Shown: piece by piece, positions 13,891 to 19,740 of the stretch | How the letters are laid out: every line of letters begins with the position of its first letter | Numbering within the stretch: position 1 is the stretch's first letter | Origin: a virus | Virus record (IMG/VR): IMGVR_UViG_3300021197_001096 | Location: 1-21,309 of that record | DNA length: 21,309 nucleotides | Direction: 5' to 3' (one strand) | Notes under the pieces: model-generated | What the model was told of the DNA's origin: nothing | The model's database searches: none | Seen by the model: the letters and a program-made list of their open reading frames with translations, nothing else | Position numbers and translations under genes: made by a program

Positions 13891-15924
13891 ATGGCAAAAA
13901 TAGATGACTATCAGCCAATGAGCGATGAGGACATCCTCAAAGCACTGGATGTGAACATCAAAAGTGCTATCGGTTTCTATGATTCCGAATTGAGCAAAGA
14001 GCGTAAGAAAGTCACTGACTACTATAACGCTTCACTTCCACGCCCCCAGCATGACGGCAATTCTAAATACATCAGTCAAGATGTCTATACTGGTGTGCAA
14101 GCAATGACAGCAAACCTGTTGGAAACATTCTCAGCGGGTTCAAAAATCATAAAGTTTAGCCCAATAGGGCAAGAAGACATCGAAATGGCTAGGGTTTGCT
14201 CCAGTTACACTGAGCATGTCCTTTTCAAAATGAATGACGGGCTGTCTGTTTTCCAAAGCGTGATAATGGATGGCTTGATGGCCAGAGTAGGGGTCTGCAA
14301 AGCCTTCTGGGAACAACGCTCAGAGTTTCAAGAAGAGGAATTTAGTGACCTGACATCAGACCAGCTAGATTTAATTCTGGCCGATGAAGATGTAACACTT
14401 TTAGAGAGTGATACTGACGAAACTGGTTTGTTATTTGGCACGATTGAGCGTGAGATAGACACATCACAAGTCTGCATTATGCCAGTGCCACCAGAAGAGT
14501 TCATTATAGAGCCACAGGCTAAATCTTTAGAGGATGTAGACTTCGTAGCACATAGAACCACCAAGAGCCTCACTCAATTACGGCAAATGGGCTATGACGA
14601 AGAGAAAATATCAAACATTAGTGATGATGAAAGCACTAGCCTTGAAACAGACCCTGAAATCCTAGCCAGATTTGAGAATATTGGTGCAAGCAGAAAGAAC
14701 GATGCTTATGGCTACATAGACCAAGTACGAGAAGTGATGGTTTATGAAAGCTTTATTCGGTTGGATGTAGAAGGCACAGGCGAAGCCGTCTTGCATAAGG
14801 TTTGCAAGGCTGGCAACCAAATCCTAGAGATTGAAAAGGTAGACAGACTGCCATTTATGGTATTCTGCCCACTACCTACGCCACATAGCTTCTTTGGCTC
14901 TAGCTTTGCTGAAAAGCTAATTCCAACACAAAATGCAAAGACTGTGTTAACTCGTGGAGTGCTTGACCATACTGTTATAGCAAATACGCCTAGATATATA
15001 GTCACCAAAGGCGCAGTGGTTTCGCCCAGAGAAATTACCGATGCTAGAGTGGGTGGGATCATCAATACAACCAGACCTGATGCCATCACACCGATGCCTC
15101 AAGCACCTCTCAATCCTTTCATTTTCCAAACCATAAACATGCTTAACGAGGATGCTGAAGATAAGTCCTCAGTTTCATCTTTGAGCACTGGCTTGAATAA
15201 GGATGTCATTTCCAAGCAAAACTCAGCCCAGATGGTTGAACAGCTTGTGACCATGAGCCAGCAACGCATGAAGATAATGGCTCGTCTGTTCGCACAGCAA
15301 TTTCTAAAGCCATTGGCCTACGAGATTTACAGGCTAGTCGTAGAGAACGAACAGGCTACGAAGATATTCGAGATTGCAGGAAACTTTGTGCCCATTGAGC
15401 CAAGAACATGGGCTGAAAAGCGTGATGTAACAATTGAGATGCATTTGGGTGTGTCTGAACAGGAAAAAGAGGTTCAGAAGCATCTATCAATGCACACACT
15501 TATGACGCAAGACCCATCTCTTGCGCCTCTGTATAGTTTAGAGAACCGCTATAACATGATGAAGGCAGTTTTAGAGGCTCAAGGTATTCTGAATGTTGAC
15601 GAATACCTTACTAATCCAGCTATGCTTCCACCACCACAGCCTGACCCTGCACAGCAAATGCAGATGGCAATGGCAGAAAAGCAACTGGAAATCCAAGAGC
15701 GTCAAACTCAGGTGGCCGAAAACAAGGTCACACTGGATGCTCAAAAGGCACAGGAAAAAGCTGAACTGGATGCGGCAAAGGCAGAAGCCCAATTTGCATT
15801 ACAGGCAGACCAACAAGACCTGAAAGAAGAACAATTCGCCCACAAGAAACGAATAGACGAAGGCGAACTTGAACTTCTGCGCCAAACCGATGACCTGCGT
15901 GGGATAGCAAGCCCAACAGGCTAA
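13891..15924 (+). CDS. Portal protein (P22/SU10-like podovirus type)
   Basis: A 677-residue portal, the dodecameric ring at the head vertex through which DNA enters and leaves. Recognisable blocks are ADYYNASLP-like VTDYYNASLPRPQHDGNSKY (about residues 42-61), then VYTGVQAMTANLLETF, VCIMPVPPEEFIIEP and MVFCPLPTPHSFFGSSFAE. A long helical, glutamine/alanine-rich coiled-coil tail follows from about 575, PDPAQQMQMAMAEKQLEIQE onward. The length is close to that of P22-type portals (around 700), which also end in an extended helical barrel. It begins 1 nt after the large terminase stop and is followed by the scaffold region, the standard order of head-assembly genes. No protease or other fused domain is seen. 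Confidence 0.88.
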   Translation: MAKIDDYQPMSDEDILKALDVNIKSAIGFYDSELSKERKKVTDYYNASLPRPQHDGNSKYISQDVYTGVQAMTANLLETFSAGSKIIKFSPIGQEDIEMARVCSSYTEHVLFKMNDGLSVFQSVIMDGLMARVGVCKAFWEQRSEFQEEEFSDLTSDQLDLILADEDVTLLESDTDETGLLFGTIEREIDTSQVCIMPVPPEEFIIEPQAKSLEDVDFVAHRTTKSLTQLRQMGYDEEKISNISDDESTSLETDPEILARFENIGASRKNDAYGYIDQVREVMVYESFIRLDVEGTGEAVLHKVCKAGNQILEIEKVDRLPFMVFCPLPTPHSFFGSSFAEKLIPTQNAKTVLTRGVLDHTVIANTPRYIVTKGAVVSPREITDARVGGIINTTRPDAITPMPQAPLNPFIFQTINMLNEDAEDKSSVSSLSTGLNKDVISKQNSAQMVEQLVTMSQQRMKIMARLFAQQFLKPLAYEIYRLVVENEQATKIFEIAGNFVPIEPRTWAEKRDVTIEMHLGVSEQEKEVQKHLSMHTLMTQDPSLAPLYSLENRYNMMKAVLEAQGILNVDEYLTNPAMLPPPQPDPAQQMQMAMAEKQLEIQERQTQVAENKVTLDAQKAQEKAELDAAKAEAQFALQADQQDLKEEQFAHKKRIDEGELELLRQTDDLRGIASPTG

Positions 15925-15946
15925 ACTCAATATTAAGGAGAAAAAT

Positions 15947-16240
15947 ATGACAGAAATGACAAACGAAGATGCAATGATTAATGCAGGTAATGAAGCTGAA
16001 TCACTGCTAAATAATGAGGTTTTCAACAAGACTATAGATGGTCTTGTGCAAGCCACTTTTCAGGGGTTCGTTAACACTGCCCCCGACAAAGAAGAAGAGC
16101 GAGACAAGGTCTACCATCACTATCGTGCACTGGTCGATATTATGCACACACTGACCCAGAGAGTTGCAGTGCGTGACCAGATTATTGCCCAAAACGATAA
16201 TGACGTAGATGACAATGACGATAACAGTGGAGATGAATAA
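15947..16240 (+). CDS. Small acidic protein between portal and scaffold (97 aa)
   Basis: A 97-residue protein with a helical core (LLNNEVFNKTIDGLVQATFQ, about residues 20-39, then DKVYHHYRALVDIMHTLTQR) and an acidic, asparagine/aspartate-rich tail. AAGGAG precedes the ATG. Small proteins with the same core pattern are common between portal and scaffold genes in podovirus-like phages, but the function is unknown to me. The location implies a role in head assembly, perhaps together with the scaffold, which begins 5 nt downstream. Confidence 0.65.
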   Translation: MTEMTNEDAMINAGNEAESLLNNEVFNKTIDGLVQATFQGFVNTAPDKEEERDKVYHHYRALVDIMHTLTQRVAVRDQIIAQNDNDVDDNDDNSGDE

Positions 16241-16245
16241 GCACC

Positions 16246-17256
16246 ATGAATAACGTGCTAGATGCTCAAGAAGAACGCACTGTCTATGATGACTTAGATA
16301 GTGCGTCAGAAGCCCTACTGAAGCGATGGGAGGACGCAGAAAAGCCATCCGAACATGCGAAAGAAGAGGCTAATCAACCAGAGGACACTGAGACAGATAC
16401 TTTGGATGATGAAGATGATGTTGAAACTGTCGAAATAGATGCAAATGAAGAGGACGATGACCCTGTAGAAGAGGCAGAGCCAGACAACGATGAAGAAGTA
16501 GATATTGAGGAAGTCGAATTAAACGATGACCTAGAAATCGAAGTTCTCGTAAATGGCAAAGCAGAACAGGCATCATTAGGCCAACTCAAACGCCTATTCG
16601 GACAGGAAAAGGCATTAACTCAAAAGTCTCAAGAAGTCGCAAACCAACGAAAAGAAGCAGAAACAAACATTGGCAAAACCAATGTCGTTATGCAAAAGCT
16701 GATTGAAAAGGCAGAGGCTCGATGGAAGCCATATTCAGAAGTGGATATGCTCCTAGCATCCAAAACAATGGATGACGCAGACTTTGGCCAACTCAGGAAA
16801 GAAGCACAAGATGCGGCAGACGACCTGAAGTTCCTGCAAGAAGAAGCAGACAACTACTTTGGTGAACTGCAACACCAACAGCAACTGGCTTTACAAAAGC
16901 AAGCCCAAGAAGCTGTAAAAGTCCTAGAACAGGACATTCCTGAATGGAACAATCAACTATATGACGACATTAGAAGCTATGCTGTATCTCAAGGCTTACC
17001 TGAAGAACAGGTGAACACTTATGTCGATCCAGTGGTAATCAAACTGCTAAACAAGGCTCGTCTATTCGATGCGGCCAAGCAGGTAACGACCACTAAGAAG
17101 AAAAGGGTCGCAAAGAAAGTCTTAAAGACCAGCAAAGCCCCAAATATGGATGCTAATGCCAAAGCCCGAAAGCAGAAGGCCGCACAGGCCAAACTGCGTA
17201 ACAGTAATGACATTGATGACATTACACAGGCTATTCTTGCTCGTTGGGAACAATAA
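16246..17256 (+). CDS. Capsid scaffold / assembly protein
   Basis: A 336-residue protein with the composition of a scaffold. It has a very acidic N-terminal region (about residues 30-95), then IEVLVNGKAEQASLGQLKRL (about 98-117), which is the pattern found at the head of many phage scaffold proteins. A long helical coiled-coil region follows (about 118-230), then a strongly basic segment near 275-320 suited to touching the capsid interior. Scaffolds shape the procapsid and are removed before DNA packaging. The gene lies directly upstream of the major capsid gene, the usual order. The ribosome site is modest (GGAGA near 16229, about 12 nt from the start), so translation may be coupled to the gene upstream. 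Confidence 0.8.
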   Translation: MNNVLDAQEERTVYDDLDSASEALLKRWEDAEKPSEHAKEEANQPEDTETDTLDDEDDVETVEIDANEEDDDPVEEAEPDNDEEVDIEEVELNDDLEIEVLVNGKAEQASLGQLKRLFGQEKALTQKSQEVANQRKEAETNIGKTNVVMQKLIEKAEARWKPYSEVDMLLASKTMDDADFGQLRKEAQDAADDLKFLQEEADNYFGELQHQQQLALQKQAQEAVKVLEQDIPEWNNQLYDDIRSYAVSQGLPEEQVNTYVDPVVIKLLNKARLFDAAKQVTTTKKKRVAKKVLKTSKAPNMDANAKARKQKAAQAKLRNSNDIDDITQAILARWEQ

Positions 17257-17288
17257 CAAAACCATCGTGATAAGAAGGAATAAATATC

Positions 17289-18433
17289 ATGGCAACCTAC
17301 TCAACCTATGATCAGGTGGGTATCAAAGAAGATGTCAGTGACATCATCATGGACATTAGTTAGTGGTGTCCTTTTTGCGTAAGCAATCAAAACAAACTGT
17401 GTGAAAACAGGGAACACCTAGAACAGGCAATCCTGTGCCAAGCCCCGTAAGGGGAAGGTGCAACGACTATCCAGCAATGGAGTAGGGTCAAGCGACCCGA
17501 AGCGCACAGCCCCAATACATGGGAGAAGATATAGTCTGAACTGGCTAGGGATAGCCAGCAGTCCACTATGGGCGGTCTGAGGAGTAGCGAACTCAGGCGA
17601 ACAAATGCACACCTACCGACACCCCATTGTTTTCGGCTATCAAAAGCCAGAAAGTAGACAATCGGGTGTATCAATACCAAACAGATGCTCTTGACGCACC
17701 AGCCGCAAATGCGGCAGTGGAAGGGGCTGACCCAACTATGGCAACACTGACTGCCACAACCATGATCAGTGGAAATACGCAGATCCTGACAAAAGCGTTC
17801 CAAGTGAGCGAGTCAGCACAGGCCGTTTCGACCTACGGCAGAGCAAAAGAAGCGGCTTACCAATTGTCTAAAGCATTGAAAAGCTTGAAGAAAGACGTAG
17901 AATTTGCCTATGTTGGCGCATCAAATGCGGCAGTCACAGGCACATCTTCTGTGGCTCGTGAAATGGCATCAGCAGATGTGTTGATTGACTCAACTACTAC
18001 TGTCGATGCTGGTGCTGGTTCAGCAGATGCACTGACTGAAGCCAAGCTAAATGACCTTGGCCAAGCTGTCTACGAAGCAGGTGGTAATCCTGACATTTTC
18101 ATGATCAAGCCAGCCGATAGTCTTATCGTGGCAGGGTTCACTGGAAGTGCAGGTCGTCAGCGTACTTTCAATGACGAAAACAAGACACTCACCAATGCAG
18201 TTGACCTGATTGTTAGCCCATTCGGAAGCTATAAGGTCGTGCTTAACAGAGTGCAGATGTCTACCCACGCCTTCCTGCTAGACCCATCAATGTGGCGTTC
18301 AGCAGTATTGCGTCCATTTACCAGAACACTTCTGGCAAAGACTGGCGACTCTGAGAAGCATTTCCTTTCGTATGAGGGTGGCTTAATGCACCTGAATCCG
18401 AAGGCTTCAGGGATGATTACCCAGTTGTCATAA
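17289..18433 (+). CDS. Major capsid protein, split by a group I intron (join 17289-17356 and 17608-18433)
   Basis: Exon 1 (17289-17356) encodes 22 residues plus two bases of codon 23, and exon 2 (17608-18433) completes a 297-residue protein. Splicing makes ATC from AT|C and restores DITPTDTPLFSAIKS, matching the conserved (S/T)PT(D/E)TP motif near the N-terminus of DUF5309/SU10-type major head proteins. The opening TYDQVGIKEDVSDII also fits that family. Without splicing, translation stops at TAG 17361-17363 after 24 codons. AAGGAA precedes ATG 17289. The TTG at 17627, sometimes taken as a start, has no basis because it lies inside the conserved motif. The product is the HK97-fold shell subunit. 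It follows the scaffold gene directly, and a large hairpin lies after its stop. Confidence 0.92.
17357..17607 (+). ncRNA. Group I intron (subgroup IA-like) in the major capsid gene
   Basis: A 251-nt self-splicing intron candidate. P1: exon GGACAT (17351-17356) pairs with the guide GTGTCC (17366-17371), with the required U-G wobble at the 5' splice site. P2: 17375-17378/17383-17386 with GTAA loop. P3: CTGTGTG (17397-17403) with CGCACAG (17503-17509). P4: ACAGG (17407-17411) with CCTGT (17432-17436), and P5 inside it. P6: CCCC/GGGG with GTAA loop (17443-17454). P7: GACTAT (17465-17470) with ATAGTC (17531-17536). P7.1: GGGTC/GACCC (17485-17498), an extra hairpin typical of IA introns. P8: 17511-17523. 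P9: seven pairs with GGGA loop (17541-17558). A further hairpin lies at 17577-17596. The terminal G is 17607, and CAC of exon 2 can form P10 with 17363-17365. There is no endonuclease ORF. Confidence 0.95.
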
Positions 18434-18442
18434 GGCAATAAA

Positions 18443-18494
18443 TTGCGGTGTCAGGGGGAAGTTTTGCTCTCCTTATTCTCTCCTGACACCACAA
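18443..18494. other. Long hairpin after the major capsid gene
   Basis: GGTGTCAGG (18447-18455) pairs perfectly with CCTGACACC (18482-18490). TTG/CAA extends the stem beyond one mismatch (18443-18445 with 18492-18494), and the loop is about 26 nt. No T-run follows, so it is not a classical terminator. It lies 9 nt after the capsid stop and ends about 27 nt before the next start, a place where a stable stem could protect capsid mRNA or reduce read-through. Confidence 0.7.
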
Positions 18495-18520
18495 TCACCC
18501 CAAAAATCTAAGGAGCAATC

Positions 18521-18829
18521 ATGACCAATGATTACAAGCTGAAAGGCGTTCAGCACGACTACCACGTTGATAGTGGCGGTCTTTACAACAAACGCACCCA
18601 AGATATTCCACAGTCCTTTCTGGATGGCATCGCAGAACAACGCAACAACAGCACAAAGCAAGTTGAAGGCGACTATATGCGAGTTGCCTCTATTCCCACA
18701 GTAATCGTGGAGAAGTGGATGGCAGAGGGATTTAACATCTTTGACCAGAATGTTGATGGCAAAGACATTATCAAAAGACTGAAAGCAGAAGGGCTAGATG
18801 CCTTTTTGACCACTGATAAGAGCATATAG
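18521..18829 (+). CDS. Small conserved virion-associated protein (102 aa)
   Basis: A 102-residue protein with a clear ribosome site (AAGGAG before ATG 18521). The block GDYMRVASIPTVIVEKWMAE (about residues 50-69) followed by GFNIFDQN and the closing KRLKAEGLDAFLTT is a pattern shared by small proteins that follow the capsid gene in many podovirus-like phages. There the product is annotated as hypothetical. It may decorate the capsid or take part in head completion, but I know of no defined function. Its stop overlaps the ribosome site of the next mini-gene. Confidence 0.75.
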   Translation: MTNDYKLKGVQHDYHVDSGGLYNKRTQDIPQSFLDGIAEQRNNSTKQVEGDYMRVASIPTVIVEKWMAEGFNIFDQNVDGKDIIKRLKAEGLDAFLTTDKSI

Positions 18830-18838
18830 GAGAAAATG

Positions 18839-18967
18839 ATGCCTAATGTTGCAGGAAAAATGTACCCCTACACTAAGGCTGGTCAGACAGCCGCAAAGAA
18901 GGCCGCTAAGAAAATTGCGTCAAAGACGAAAGCTGGCAAAAAGAAGTCCAGTAAGAGAATGGCGTAA
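18839..18967 (+). CDS. Lysine-rich mini-protein 1 (42 aa)
   Basis: A 42-residue, extremely basic protein. It begins MPNVAGKMYPYTKAG and continues as an alanine/lysine-rich helix (AAKKAAKKIASKTKAGKKK). AGGAG (18828-18832), overlapping the previous stop, lies 6 nt before ATG 18839. An in-frame ATG at 18836 is possible but too close. Short proteins opening in this way follow the capsid gene in several marine phages, and the charge suggests DNA binding inside the head, similar in character to histone tails. That role is inference. The stop overlaps the next start by 1 nt (TAATG). Confidence 0.75.
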   Translation: MPNVAGKMYPYTKAGQTAAKKAAKKIASKTKAGKKKSSKRMA

Positions 18968-19122
18968 TGGCTAGGATCGGCCTTTACGACCGCATCAATG
19001 CCAAGCAAAAAGCTGGCAAGAAGATGCGAAAGAAGGGTGCAAAAGGCGCACCTACTGATGAGGCGTTTCGCAAAGCGGCTCTAACAGCCAAAAAACCCAA
19101 GAAGAAAACTAGGAAGGCGTAA
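18967..19122 (+). CDS. Lysine-rich mini-protein 2 (51 aa)
   Basis: A 51-residue basic protein, MARIGLYDRINAKQKAGKKM, then RKKGAKGAPTDEAFRKAALT and a lysine-rich end. The pattern GLY-x-x-I-x-AK with KMRKKGAKGAPT is a widespread motif of small phage proteins of unknown function encoded near head genes. The ATG overlaps the upstream TAA (TAATG), so translation is coupled. Its stop is 3 nt before the adaptor gene, whose ribosome site (AGGAAGG, 19111-19117) lies within its last codons. Nucleic-acid binding is likely from charge, and the specific role is unknown. Confidence 0.78.
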   Translation: MARIGLYDRINAKQKAGKKMRKKGAKGAPTDEAFRKAALTAKKPKKKTRKA

Positions 19123-19125
19123 GTC

Positions 19126-19740
19126 ATGAATTACGGTGAAGTGAAATCACACTTTGAAGCGTTGCTCAATCGTAGCGATAACACTTCTGCACTGACGACA
19201 ACATTTATTGAACAGGGCATCAGAAGGGTCGCTAGGATGCTTCGCTCTGGAATGAATGAAAAAGTCCAAGTTATTACTCTATCACAGCCAACTGCCTCGA
19301 TAACCTTACCTTCGGACTTTTTGGAATTAATTAGCCTTTATTACAAAGACAGAGAGCTAGTAAGGCTACCTAACAGCCAATTCAGACCATACGCTGATAA
19401 CCCAGTGAAGGGTAAGCCAGACCATTTCACACGACAGCAAGAAACATTATTCATCCACCCACAGCCATCTGATGGTGACATTACACTTTATTACTATGGC
19501 GACTTCGACCCACTGTCGTCTGACACTGACAGCAATGCTCTGACTGTAAGTGCGCCAGAGGTTGTAATCTATGCGGCTCTTACATTTAGCGCAGATTATT
19601 ATCTTGATGAACGAGCATCCCTATTTGAGCAGAAGTTTCAAACCTTCCTCGCAGAAATACAAAGCCAAGCAAATGATCAGGAGTTGAACGGCTCAACGCA
19701 AGTTATTGCTCCTGCCTATAGATTTGAGGACGATATATAA
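19126..19740 (+). CDS. Head-tail adaptor / head completion protein
   Basis: A 204-residue protein. The opening (YGEVKSHFEALLNRSD), then FIEQGIRRVARMLR, ITLPSDFLELISLYYKDREL and LTFSADYYLDERASLFEQKF follow the pattern of phage adaptor proteins of the SU10/P22 gp4 kind, which attach below the portal and join it to the tail. The length of about 200 residues is normal. AGGAAGG (19111-19117) sits 8 nt before the ATG. The gene lies after the capsid block and overlaps the fibre gene by 1 nt (TAATG), consistent with a neck role. No lysozyme-like catalytic motif is seen. Confidence 0.72.
   Translation: MNYGEVKSHFEALLNRSDNTSALTTTFIEQGIRRVARMLRSGMNEKVQVITLSQPTASITLPSDFLELISLYYKDRELVRLPNSQFRPYADNPVKGKPDHFTRQQETLFIHPQPSDGDITLYYYGDFDPLSSDTDSNALTVSAPEVVIYAALTFSADYYLDERASLFEQKFQTFLAEIQSQANDQELNGSTQVIAPAYRFEDDI

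Noticed and set aside
17387-17803. Minus-strand ORF of 138 codons over the intron and capsid exon 2
   Set aside because: It is a by-product of the intron and capsid sequence on the other strand, cysteine/serine-rich, and without a ribosome site.
17627-18433. Capsid starting at TTG 17627
   Set aside because: The residues just upstream (ITPTDTP) are the conserved capsid motif and are joined to exon 1 by intron splicing, so 17627 is an internal leucine codon.
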